This document shows, piece after piece, positions 51,407 through 59,232 of a DNA stretch of 64,000 nucleotides. Source of the DNA: Enterocloster alcoholdehydrogenati (GTDB lineage: Bacteria > Bacillota > Clostridia > Lachnospirales > Lachnospiraceae); assembly GCF_013282095.1 (NCBI RefSeq), contig NZ_BLTJ01000013.1:54200-118199 (forward strand). The letters are read 5' to 3'. Position 1 is the first letter of the stretch; each line of letters starts with the position of its first letter. Made by a program: the position numbers and the translations under genes. The notes under the pieces are model-generated. The model made no database searches. It saw only the letters and a program-made list of their open reading frames with translations, and was not told the DNA's origin.

Positions 51407-52507
51407 TCAGCTTCCATCTTGTTCTGTCCGCATCCGTACGCCCAGATACAGCGCAGTTCCGTCGCGGAATACCCGCGGATCGTATCCGGTGATCCGTGCA
51501 ATCCGTTTGAGCCGGTACTGCAGTGTGTTTTTATGAAGGAAAAGCCGTTTTCCGGTTTCTTTTAATGACATATTTTCCTCATAATACACCTGCAGCAGCC
51601 TCATATCCTCCTGACTCAGCCTGGAAACTGTCTTTTCAAGATAATCTTTTTTGCGGTCCGGATCCAGGCCGTCAAACAGGATTTCCACATCCAGGTCCGA
51701 AAAATCGCAGAAACATTGGTCTGAAAAATGCAGAGAATGGATGGCGGTTAAAGCCTCCCGGTAGGAGTGAGACAACTGTGCCGGTGTTCTGGCTGTTCCA
51801 AGACCCGCAGAAAAAGTATGTTCCTGTGCTGCGGCAAACTGGCAAAAATGTCTGCGGTATAATGTGGACTGCTGCTGTGGGATCAGCGCCACATATTCTC
51901 TGGGGGATTCATGACAATACAGTTCAATTCCCATTGTATGGAAAAGGACGTCCAGATCCCGTTCAAATATGGAAATATTAGCCGGATTATACCCCTCATT
52001 CAGCCGGATATCACAGACCAGAAACAGGCCATTGCAGGAAATTTTAAATTCTTCCATACAGCCTTTCAGATATTTGGCATCTCCTTCCCCCTTAAGAACC
52101 AGAGAGCGGATCATATACCGAATCTTTTCCCGGCGCGACCGGACTGCGGCATCCAGCTCCTGCTCCCGGATCAAAAGGAGGGTCACTCGTACTGCTAGAT
52201 ATCCAAATTTGCGCACATCCTCCGGCGGCCCGCTGATTCCTATCACTGCCAAGAGGCTGTTTTGATGGAACAGGGGTATATTGACCCCTTTTTGCGTACC
52301 CTCAAAGCTGCCGTCCTCATGTACCTCGATGACCGTTCCGGTCTGTGCCGCCTTCTGCCCGATCTCATGGAACTCCCCGACCCGCTGGGGGGATGTACTG
52401 GCAAATATCACGCCGGAAGGGGAAATAAAATTGACATCCTTTCCGCATACATCCTTCACAGTCTCAACGATCTGCTGCGCCAGCCGGCGGCTTATTTTTG
52501 CAATCAT
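51407..52507 (-). CDS. cdaR: CdaR-type sugar-diacid regulator
   Basis: CdaR activates genes for galactarate, glucarate and glycerate use. The 366-aa protein has the sugar-diacid recognition domain at its N-terminus (AQQIVETVKDVCGKDVNFISPSGVIFAST, then GVNIPLFHQNSLLAVIGISG), a middle GGDEF-like helper region, and a C-terminal PucR helix-turn-helix (MSLKETGKRLFLHKNTLQYRLKRI). GGAGG precedes the start on the minus strand. The divergent glycerate kinase gene is the expected target. Confidence 0.9.
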   Translation of the reverse strand: MIAKISRRLAQQIVETVKDVCGKDVNFISPSGVIFASTSPQRVGEFHEIGQKAAQTGTVIEVHEDGSFEGTQKGVNIPLFHQNSLLAVIGISGPPEDVRKFGYLAVRVTLLLIREQELDAAVRSRREKIRYMIRSLVLKGEGDAKYLKGCMEEFKISCNGLFLVCDIRLNEGYNPANISIFERDLDVLFHTMGIELYCHESPREYVALIPQQQSTLYRRHFCQFAAAQEHTFSAGLGTARTPAQLSHSYREALTAIHSLHFSDQCFCDFSDLDVEILFDGLDPDRKKDYLEKTVSRLSQEDMRLLQVYYEENMSLKETGKRLFLHKNTLQYRLKRIARITGYDPRVFRDGTALYLGVRMRTEQDGS

Positions 52508-52519
52508 ATGGGCCTCCGT

Positions 52520-52699
52520 TTAAATCTGCTTTCTTACGATCCGGTACTCATCTCCCAACTGGTAATAGGGACAGTTACGAAACGTTCCCTGAATAAAACG
52601 GATCATTTCATCTTCATCCAGATCTTTTGTACAGACATAGCAGTCATATTCCTCATCATATTCGTAATTCGTACAGCTTTCACAGTTTATCTGAGCCAT
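52520..52699 (-). CDS. Small cysteine-rich protein, DUF6472-like
   Basis: A 59-aa open frame on the minus strand encodes an acidic protein with three or four probable metal-binding Cys: INCESCTNYEYDEEYDCYVC, then RNCPYY. I associate this pattern with DUF6472 of Lachnospiraceae; the function is unknown. AAGAGGCG precedes the ATG, and the stop lies 12 bases before cdaR, so the two are probably one transcript. The conserved-looking Cys spacing and acidic composition support real coding, despite the short length. Confidence 0.8.
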   Translation of the reverse strand: MAQINCESCTNYEYDEEYDCYVCTKDLDEDEMIRFIQGTFRNCPYYQLGDEYRIVRKQI

Positions 52700-52809
52700 T
52701 ATGCGCCTCTTTTCGTTTTCTGTAATATATTATAAATAATATTATATCATAAAAATGTTCTGCATAACATATCCATTTTATAGCGTTTGCGTTAGAATAA
52801 CATCATACA

Positions 52810-52830
52810 GCCTGCAGGTGTTTTGCAGGC
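52810..52830 (+). promoter_or_regulatory. Inverted repeat upstream of garK
   Basis: GCCTGCA and TGCAGGC flank seven bases as a perfect repeat in the garK leader, 32 bases before the start. It could be an operator for the divergently encoded CdaR or a leader hairpin. Confidence 0.4.
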
Positions 52831-52861
52831 ATCAGGAAAAGTAAAGCGGGGAGAAAACAAT

Positions 52862-54040
52862 ATGAAAATAACTATAGCCATTGATTCATTTAAAGGAAGT
52901 CTGTCATCCATGGAAGCGGGAAATGCAATTCGTACTGGTATCCATCGTGTATACCCGGAGGCCCTGGCAGAGGTGCGCCCCCTGGCGGACGGAGGCGAAG
53001 GCACAGTTGATGCCCTTGCAGAGGGAATGAACGGCGTTATTCATGAAATTTCTGTCACAGGGCCCTTAGGGGAACCGGTAACTGCCCGTTACGGAGTAAT
53101 TGAAAGCACTCATACCGCTATTATGGAGATGTCTCAGGCTGCGGGTATTACTCAGGTGCCTCTTCAAAAACGCAATCCTCTTTATACTACTACATACGGG
53201 GTTGGTGAAATGATTCGGGATGCCATAGAAAAGGGGTGCCGCCGTTTTATTATGGGAATCGGGGGCAGCGCCACCAATGACGGCGGCTCAGGAATGCTCC
53301 AGGCGCTGGGATATGACTTTTTAGATGCTCAGGGGAGACCAGTGCCTTATGGGGCAAAAGGACTGGAAATACTGGAGACGATTTCTGACAGCCATGTGAT
53401 TCCAGAACTGGCAGACTGTCATTTCTATATCGCCTGCGATGTGACAAATAAGCTCTGCGGAGAGCTTGGCTGCAGCGCAGTCTATGGCCCGCAGAAAGGG
53501 GCAGATCCGCAGATGATTCAAAAGATGGATCAGTGGCTGGCCCGCTACGCAGCCCTGGCCCGTAAAACCTTCCCCAGGGCAGACCCACAACAGGCTGGGA
53601 CCGGCGCTGCCGGCGGACTCGGCTTTGCGTTCCTTACATTTACAGACGCTGTTTTGGAGTCTGGTGTTAAACTGGTGCTGGAAGAGACAAGGCTTGCTGA
53701 CTATATAAAAGATGCGGATCTTGTGATTACCGGCGAAGGACGTCTGGACGAACAGACCGCCATGGGCAAGGCGCCCATAGGTGTGGCACGTCTGGCAAAA
53801 CAATACAATAAGCCGGTTATAGCCTTTTCCGGCGCCGTTACCCCCAAAGCCGCCGCCTGCAATACAGCAGGAATCGATGCCTTTTTCCCTATTTTGCGGT
53901 CAGTGGTTACTCTGGAAGAGGCCATGAACCCGGAGAATGCCGCTCTGAATATGGCTGATGCGGTGGAGCAGGTGTTTCGGGTAATTCGTTTTGTATGGCT
54001 GCGGGAGTATGATTCGTGCAGCCAGAAGGAAATTCCTTGA
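52862..54040 (+). CDS. garK: Glycerate kinase
   Basis: This 392-aa enzyme phosphorylates glycerate to 2-phosphoglycerate, closing the galactarate/glucarate pathway. It begins MKITIAIDSFKGSLSSMEAG and has RPLADGGEGTVDAL, GIGGSATNDGGSGMLQALG, GAAGGLGFAF and VITGEGRLDEQTAMGK, all glycerate kinase type 1 motifs. ATG 52862 follows GGGGAG. Its stop codon overlaps the -35 box of the SRP RNA promoter. Confidence 0.94.
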   Translation: MKITIAIDSFKGSLSSMEAGNAIRTGIHRVYPEALAEVRPLADGGEGTVDALAEGMNGVIHEISVTGPLGEPVTARYGVIESTHTAIMEMSQAAGITQVPLQKRNPLYTTTYGVGEMIRDAIEKGCRRFIMGIGGSATNDGGSGMLQALGYDFLDAQGRPVPYGAKGLEILETISDSHVIPELADCHFYIACDVTNKLCGELGCSAVYGPQKGADPQMIQKMDQWLARYAALARKTFPRADPQQAGTGAAGGLGFAFLTFTDAVLESGVKLVLEETRLADYIKDADLVITGEGRLDEQTAMGKAPIGVARLAKQYNKPVIAFSGAVTPKAAACNTAGIDAFFPILRSVVTLEEAMNPENAALNMADAVEQVFRVIRFVWLREYDSCSQKEIP

Positions 54041-54065
54041 CAAACCAGCCCCTCAACGCTATACT
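54037..54065 (+). promoter_or_regulatory. Promoter of the SRP RNA gene
   Basis: TTGACA at 54037-54042, 17 bases, TATACT at 54060-54065: near consensus, as expected for an abundant stable RNA. Confidence 0.85.
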
Positions 54066-54091
54066 AAATAGGCAATTCAATTATAACCCAG

Positions 54092-54372
54092 TCATAAACT
54101 TTCCACGCAGCCGGGGAGATAGCGGTGCCCTGAACCTGCAATCCGCTCCAGCAGGGGTGATACCTTGCCTCGGGCAGAACATTGCGGAGCTGCCTTGTGC
54201 AAGTGGCGTTGACGTTTGGGTCTTACGCAACGGGAATCTGTGAACCGTGTCAGGACAGGAATGTAGCAGCACTAAGCAGAACCTCTCGTGTGCCGTAAGG
54301 CAGCCTGAACCGAGTTAACTGCATGAGTAACGTCCGTGATGCCTGCACAAAGCAAGGTGCGTGGATTTAATA
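54092..54372 (+). ncRNA. ffs: Signal recognition particle RNA, large bacterial type
   Basis: This is the RNA of the SRP, which with Ffh targets membrane and secreted proteins. The Alu-domain segment (GGGGAGATAGCGGTGCCCTG, then CCTGCAATCCGCT) and the Ffh-binding domain IV (GTGTCAGGACAGGAATGTAGCAGCACTAAG) are both present. TCCACGCA near 54102 pairs with TGCGTGGA near 54358, closing the long rod. The size of about 270-280 bases matches the Bacillus scRNA rather than the short E. coli 4.5S form. Its exact ends are estimated from the closing stem. Confidence 0.93.
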
Positions 54373-54383
54373 TGAATATATCA

Positions 54384-54435
54384 AAGACCTGAGAAGGACA
54401 AAGGCAGGACAGCCTTGTATTCTCAGGTCTTTTTC
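54384..54435 (+). terminator. Terminator of the SRP RNA gene
   Basis: AAGACCTGAGAA and TTCTCAGGTCTT pair perfectly and continue into a T run. Confidence 0.88.
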
Positions 54436-54489
54436 TTAAAAAATCAGGCTTCACGTGCGGAAGGTATGCAGCAGACTTATAAAATGCCT

Positions 54490-55071
54490 CTATTCCATGA
54501 TTTCAATACTTACCACTTTAGAGCCGTCAAGCACCAGCCGTACCGTCATATCTGCTGTAAGATCAGAAAGGTCCGCACTTTCATGGTCAGGGCCTTTTGT
54601 GACCGTGGTGGAATCTGTTAGTGTAAGTGTCTGAGTCTCATCGTTGAAGGTCATTTCGGGAGGAGTTTCCCCGTCCGCAGGTTTTTCAGGAGGAGTTTCT
54701 CCATCTGCAGGCTTTTCGGGAGGGGTCTCTCCATCTGCGGGTTTTTCAGGAGGAGTTTCCCCATCTGCGGGCTTTTCAGGAGGAGTTTCCCCATCTGCGG
54801 GCTTTTCGGACGGGGTTTCTCCATTTGCAGGTTTCTCGCCCATTTCTGGTTTCTGAGCGGTTGATACAGTTAGAGAATCATCGGATACAGCTGTGATTTT
54901 AGCCATTACTCCATCATCCTCCTTCGGCGGTCTTTGCCCTTCCTCCGAAGTGCCTGCCGCAGAGGCAGCCTCCGTACCATTAGAAGCCGCATATCCGGTC
55001 ATGGAAGCCCCGGCGGCAAGTGCGGTGCACATTCCTGCGCATAGTAAAATTCTGGAAAATCTTTTTTTCAT
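54490..55071 (-). CDS. Secreted repeat protein with PADGETPPEK tandem repeats
   Basis: This 193-aa exported protein has a signal peptide (hydrophobic core then GYAAS as likely cleavage region), a short conserved-looking segment (AKITAVSDDSLTVSTA), about six acidic 10-residue repeats of the form PADGETPPEK, and a C-terminal part (DETQTLTLTDSTTVTKG, then MTVRLVLDGSKVVSIEIM). The two flanking segments look like one small beta domain split by the repeats. CAGGAG and AAGAAGG precede the start. The Pro/Glu repeats probably form an extended spacer at the cell surface. I know no function. Confidence 0.75.
   Translation of the reverse strand: MKKRFSRILLCAGMCTALAAGASMTGYAASNGTEAASAAGTSEEGQRPPKEDDGVMAKITAVSDDSLTVSTAQKPEMGEKPANGETPSEKPADGETPPEKPADGETPPEKPADGETPPEKPADGETPPEKPADGETPPEMTFNDETQTLTLTDSTTVTKGPDHESADLSDLTADMTVRLVLDGSKVVSIEIME
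54661..54840. repeat. Six 30-bp tandem repeats within the secreted protein gene
   Basis: Six exact-length 30-base units run head to tail, each beginning AGGAGTTTC, AGGGGTCTC or CGGGGTTTC on the + strand, differing at a few third-codon positions and at the edges. Units one and six are the most diverged, the pattern expected of an array that grows and shrinks by slippage or recombination in its middle. Confidence 0.92.
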
Positions 55072-55240
55072 AGTTGTAATCCTTCTTTCTCCTGTATTTC
55101 AGCTCCCATCATTTCAAGTGTGGTCTGAACTGATGCATGAAGTATAACCGGACTTCCTTAAATCAACCTTAAGTACACATAAAGTTCACAAATACAATTA
55201 CAGTGCGAGTTTTCCTGTATCCTGACCTGTCAATTTACAC

Positions 55241-55269
55241 TTGCCCCCATAACCCCTTTGCGCTATAAT
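55241..55269 (+). promoter_or_regulatory. Promoter of the phosphofructokinase-dnaX operon
   Basis: TTGCCC at 55241-55246, 17 bases and a perfect TATAAT at 55264-55269. Confidence 0.7.
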
Positions 55270-55350
55270 TACAAAATGGGTATAATATAACCATTCCTGC
55301 GCATACCGCTATGTTCGGGCGCGCACAGTCTGATACGGAGGAGATGCAAT

Positions 55351-56430
55351 ATGAGAAGAGTAGGAATCCTGACCAGCGGCGGAGACTGCCAGGCGCTGAA
55401 CGCCACTATGCGGGGCGTAGCAAAATCCTTATACAATATGTTCGATGATGTAGAGATCATTGGGTTTGAGGATGGCTATAAGGGCCTGATGTACGCTGAT
55501 TACCAGATCATGAAGCCATCTGATTTTTCCGGCATTCTCACTCAGGGGGGAACGATTTTGGGAACCTCACGGCAGCCATTCAAGCAGATGCGTGTTCCAG
55601 ATGAAAACGGCCTGGACAAGGTAGAGTCCATGAAACACACCTATCGGAAACTGAAACTGAACTGTCTGGTGATACTAGGCGGAAATGGCAGCCAAAAGAC
55701 AGCTAACCTCCTCAGCCAGGAAGGGCTTAACGTGGTATCTCTTCCCAAAACCATAGACAACGACCTTTGGGGCACAGATATGACCTTCGGTTTCCACAGC
55801 GCAGTGGAGGTGGCAGCGAATGCGATTGACTGTATCCACACCACGGCAGCTTCTCACGGCCGTGTGTTCATTGTGGAGGTTATGGGCCACAAGGTAGGCT
55901 GGCTTACCCTTTACGCAGGTATTTCAGGGGGAGCTGATATTATCCTTCTTCCTGAGATTCCTTATGACATCCATGCAGTCTGCGACGCCATTACAAAGCG
56001 TACCAAGGCAGGCAAGCGCTTCTCTATTCTGGCAGTGGCTGAAGGAGCTATTTCCAGGGAAGATGCCAGTATGACAAAGAAAGCGTTAAAAGAGAAGAAA
56101 AAGAACGGCATTGTTTATCCGTCCATCGCATATGAGATTGGAGCAAGGATTCGGGAAGTAACCGGAAGTGAAGTCCGTGTTACCGTTCCGGGCCATATGC
56201 AGCGCGGCGGTGAACCCTGTCCATATGACCGTGTCCTTGCTACCAGATTGGGGGCGGCAGCAGCCAGACTGATTGCAGATGAGGAATACGGGTATATGGT
56301 AGCCCTGAAAAATAATGAGATTACTAAAGTGCCCCTGTCTGAGGTGGCAGGTAAATTAAAAACCGTTGATCCCAACTGTTCCATGATTAAGGAAGCAAAG
56401 ATGGTGGGGATCAGTTTCGGAGACGAATAA
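55351..56430 (+). CDS. 6-phosphofructokinase paralogue of ATP/PPi-ambiguous type
   Basis: This 359-aa PFK-fold enzyme phosphorylates fructose-6-phosphate or a related sugar phosphate. It begins GILTSGGDCQALNATMRGV and has the substrate blocks PKTIDNDLWGTD and VEVMGHKVGWLTLYAG and a VPGHMQRGGEP loop. Two positions known to choose the phosphate donor point different ways: GGNGS keeps the Gly of ATP enzymes, though with Asn for the usual metal-binding Asp, whereas PKTIDND has the Lys of PPi enzymes. Donor and even activity are therefore open. The start follows GGAGGAG-like sequence, and dnaX begins 9 bases after the stop. Confidence 0.82.
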   Translation: MRRVGILTSGGDCQALNATMRGVAKSLYNMFDDVEIIGFEDGYKGLMYADYQIMKPSDFSGILTQGGTILGTSRQPFKQMRVPDENGLDKVESMKHTYRKLKLNCLVILGGNGSQKTANLLSQEGLNVVSLPKTIDNDLWGTDMTFGFHSAVEVAANAIDCIHTTAASHGRVFIVEVMGHKVGWLTLYAGISGGADIILLPEIPYDIHAVCDAITKRTKAGKRFSILAVAEGAISREDASMTKKALKEKKKNGIVYPSIAYEIGARIREVTGSEVRVTVPGHMQRGGEPCPYDRVLATRLGAAAARLIADEEYGYMVALKNNEITKVPLSEVAGKLKTVDPNCSMIKEAKMVGISFGDE

Positions 56431-56439
56431 GGAGCAGCC

Positions 56440-58173
56440 ATGTCATACACGGCTTTATACCGAAAATGGCGTCCCGTATCCTTTGAAGATGTCAAAGGAC
56501 AGGACCCGGTCGTACAGACCTTAAAAAATCAGATTACTTCAGAACGGATCGGCCATGCCTATCTGTTCTGCGGAACAAGAGGTACGGGAAAGACCAGTAT
56601 TGCAAAGATCTATGCCCGTGCAGTCAACTGTGAGCATCCCATAGACGGCAGTCCCTGCAATCAGTGCGCAGCCTGCCGTTCGATTCTTGCGGGCGCTTCC
56701 ATGAACGTAGTGGAGATTGATGCGGCTTCCAACAACGGCGTTGAAAATATCCGCGATATCCGAGAGCAGGTTCAGTATCCTCCGACGGAGGGGAAATACC
56801 GGGTCTATATCATCGATGAGGTGCATATGCTCTCGATTGGGGCGTTTAATGCCCTTTTAAAGACATTGGAAGAACCGCCGTCCTATGTGATCTTTATTCT
56901 GGCCACTACGGAAGTTCACAAGATCCCGGTTACGATCCTGTCACGGTGCCAGCGGTACGATTTCAAACGCATTTCCGTGGATACCATTGCGGACCGGCTC
57001 CGGGAACTTACTCAGGCAGAGCAGATCCATGTAGAGGACAAAGCGTTAATGTATATTGCAAAGGCAGCCGATGGTGCGCTGCGAGACGCATTAAGCTTTT
57101 TGGATCAGTGCATTGCCTTTCATTATGGAACGCTTCTTACCTATGACAATGCTCTTGAAGTTCTGGGGGCTGTTGATTCCAGCGTATTCAGCCGTATGTT
57201 CGGCGCAGTGACGGAAGGGCGCACAAAGGACTGTATTACGGAACTGGAAGAAATTGTGATACAGGGACGGGAACTGGGGCAGTTTGTGACCGACTTTATC
57301 TGGTATTTGAGAAATCTCCTTCTGATTCAGAGCGCCGATGACCCGGAGGGGCTGGTGGATATGTCAGAGGAGAACTTAAGGCAGCTGAAGGCGGACAGTA
57401 CCAAAACAGATGGAAATACCCTGATGCGTTATATCCGGGTATTTTCCGACTTGTCGAACCAGCTGCGGTATGCCAGTCAGAAACGTGTTCTGGTAGAGGT
57501 TGCGCTGATCCGTCTAACCCGACCGGCTATGGAGCCGGATCTGGATTCGATTTTACAGCGGCTTCATCAGCTGGAAGAGCAGCTTGAGGACATAGAGGTC
57601 AGAGGGCTTTGCCCGGCTGTAGGTATGCCTGGTTCCCGGGGGGATTTTGGGCTTTCGGCATCTAACGCGGGAAATTCGGGCGGTTACAAAGCCGGGGAGG
57701 CTGTCCTTGGCGCTGCGTCAGGCCAGATTCCTGACGGCCTGGCTTTACAGCCCGCTGCTGGCAGCCCGATGGAAAATAACGCCGATCAGCCCCTATATGG
57801 GGGGGTGTCGACTCCGGCCGAAACCATTTCCCTGCCCAGGGCTCAGCTGGAAGATCTCAGCCTGATCCGCAACGAATGGGCTAAAATCGTGCGCAGCATC
57901 GGCGGAGGGGCAAGATCCTATCTGAGAGATACAGTGGTGGAACCTGGCGGCGAAGGCTGTCTGACTATTGTGTTTTTAGACCCCATGAGCTATGATATGG
58001 GGAAGCGTCCCACCGTCATTGGAGAACTGGAACGCAAGGTAGAAGCGTCTTACGGTAAGGCCATTTATTTTAAAACAAGGCTGGCCGGCCGTGGTGAACG
58101 GCTGGACACGATTTACGTTACAAAAGAAGACCTGGAAGAGAAAATCCAGATGGATATCACTTACGAGGACTGA
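56440..58173 (+). CDS. dnaX: DNA polymerase III subunits gamma/tau
   Basis: DnaX is the ATPase of the clamp loader. The 577-aa protein begins MSYTALYRKWRPVSFEDVKGQ, then Walker A GTRGTGKTS, zinc Cys64, Cys73, Cys76 and Cys79, IIDEVHMLS, NALLKTLEEPP and LSRCQRYDF. After about residue 370 comes a Gly/Ala/Pro-rich linker, then a tau-type C-terminal domain. I see no obvious frameshift site in the linker. AAGGAG precedes the start. Confidence 0.95.
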   Translation: MSYTALYRKWRPVSFEDVKGQDPVVQTLKNQITSERIGHAYLFCGTRGTGKTSIAKIYARAVNCEHPIDGSPCNQCAACRSILAGASMNVVEIDAASNNGVENIRDIREQVQYPPTEGKYRVYIIDEVHMLSIGAFNALLKTLEEPPSYVIFILATTEVHKIPVTILSRCQRYDFKRISVDTIADRLRELTQAEQIHVEDKALMYIAKAADGALRDALSFLDQCIAFHYGTLLTYDNALEVLGAVDSSVFSRMFGAVTEGRTKDCITELEEIVIQGRELGQFVTDFIWYLRNLLLIQSADDPEGLVDMSEENLRQLKADSTKTDGNTLMRYIRVFSDLSNQLRYASQKRVLVEVALIRLTRPAMEPDLDSILQRLHQLEEQLEDIEVRGLCPAVGMPGSRGDFGLSASNAGNSGGYKAGEAVLGAASGQIPDGLALQPAAGSPMENNADQPLYGGVSTPAETISLPRAQLEDLSLIRNEWAKIVRSIGGGARSYLRDTVVEPGGEGCLTIVFLDPMSYDMGKRPTVIGELERKVEASYGKAIYFKTRLAGRGERLDTIYVTKEDLEEKIQMDITYED

Positions 58174-58247
58174 CCCATTTTCAATAATAACAAAGTAACT
58201 ATTCAGGATCCGAACGCGGATCCGGCAGAAAGAGGAGGAACAATACC

Positions 58248-58604
58248 ATGGCAAAACGTGGCGGATTCCCAGGCGGTATGCCGGGAAATATGAATAATCT
58301 TATGAAGCAGGCACAGCGTATGCAGCGCCAGATGGAGGAGACTACCAAGGCGCTGGAAGAGAAGGAATACACTGCGGCAGCAGGCGGCGGAGCCGTAACT
58401 GTGACCGTTTCCGGAAGAAAAGAGGTCGTTTCCATTAAATTATCAGAGGAAGTGGTAGATCCTGACGATATCGAGATGCTCCAGGATCTGATCGTAGCAG
58501 CCACCAATGAGGCGTTCCGCCAGATGGAGGCTGACAGCACCGAGGCCATGTCCAAGCTCACCGGCGGACTGGGCGGCGCATTAGGCGGAGGCTTCCCCTT
58601 CTAA
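58248..58604 (+). CDS. YbaB/EbfC nucleoid-associated protein
   Basis: This 118-aa dimeric DNA-binding protein is the partner always found between dnaX and recR. It has the Met/Gly-rich start ([25 protein letters not shown]), the central [25 protein letters not shown] and a Gly-rich tail ([13 protein letters not shown]). AGAGGAGG precedes the start. The stop shares a base with the recR start. Confidence 0.94.
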   Translation: MAKRGGFPGGMPGNMNNLMKQAQRMQRQMEETTKALEEKEYTAAAGGGAVTVTVSGRKEVVSIKLSEEVVDPDDIEMLQDLIVAATNEAFRQMEADSTEAMSKLTGGLGGALGGGFPF

Positions 58605-59200
58605 TGGATTACTACAGCAGCCAGATCAGCAAACTGATCGAAGAATTGTCCAGGCTTCCCGGAGTAGGCGCAAAGTCTGCCCAGAGACTTGCATTTCACA
58701 TTATCAATATGCCAAAGGAACAGGTAGAGCAGCTGGCGGGAGCCATGACCGGAGCCAGAAATAATGTACGCTACTGCAAAGAATGTTTTACTCTTACAGA
58801 TAAGGAACTCTGCCCGATCTGCAGCAGTACCAAGCGGGATCACAGAACCATCATGGTGGTAGAGAACACCAGAGACCTTGCGGCCTACGAAAAAACCGGC
58901 AAATACAACGGAGTTTATCATGTGCTTCACGGAGCCATTTCCCCCATGCTGGGAATCGGCCCCAATGATATCAAGCTGAAGGAACTGATGCAGCGCCTTC
59001 AGGCAGATGTGGAAGAGGTCATTATTGCAACCAATTCCAGTCTGGAAGGCGAGACTACGGCCATGTATATCAGTAAACTGATTAAACCTACCGGCATCAA
59101 GGTGACCCGGATTGCCAGCGGCGTACCTGTAGGCGGCGATCTGGAATATATAGATGAAGTGACCCTACTGCGGGCGCTGGAAGGAAGAACCGAGCTTTAA
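58604..59200 (+). CDS. recR: Recombination protein RecR
   Basis: RecR with RecO and RecF loads RecA at gaps. The 198-aa protein has the N-terminal helix-hairpin-helix ([18 protein letters not shown]), the zinc finger Cys58, Cys61, Cys70 and Cys73, a Toprim domain ([28 protein letters not shown]) and the C-terminal [20 protein letters not shown]. It is coupled to ybaB by a one-base stop/start overlap (TAATG). Confidence 0.96.
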   Translation: MDYYSSQISKLIEELSRLPGVGAKSAQRLAFHIINMPKEQVEQLAGAMTGARNNVRYCKECFTLTDKELCPICSSTKRDHRTIMVVENTRDLAAYEKTGKYNGVYHVLHGAISPMLGIGPNDIKLKELMQRLQADVEEVIIATNSSLEGETTAMYISKLIKPTGIKVTRIASGVPVGGDLEYIDEVTLLRALEGRTEL

Positions 59201-59232
59201 AATGCCGCTTACGGCAGGGAGAGATGCACAAA

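Noticed and set aside
54661..54840. Possible CRISPR array (regular 30-base units)
   Set aside because: The units are contiguous with no spacers, lie in frame inside a gene, and no cas genes are present.
54644..54856. + strand open frame of SGGVSPSAGF repeats
   Set aside because: It is the antisense shadow of the secreted repeat protein, which has a signal peptide and ribosome site on the minus strand.
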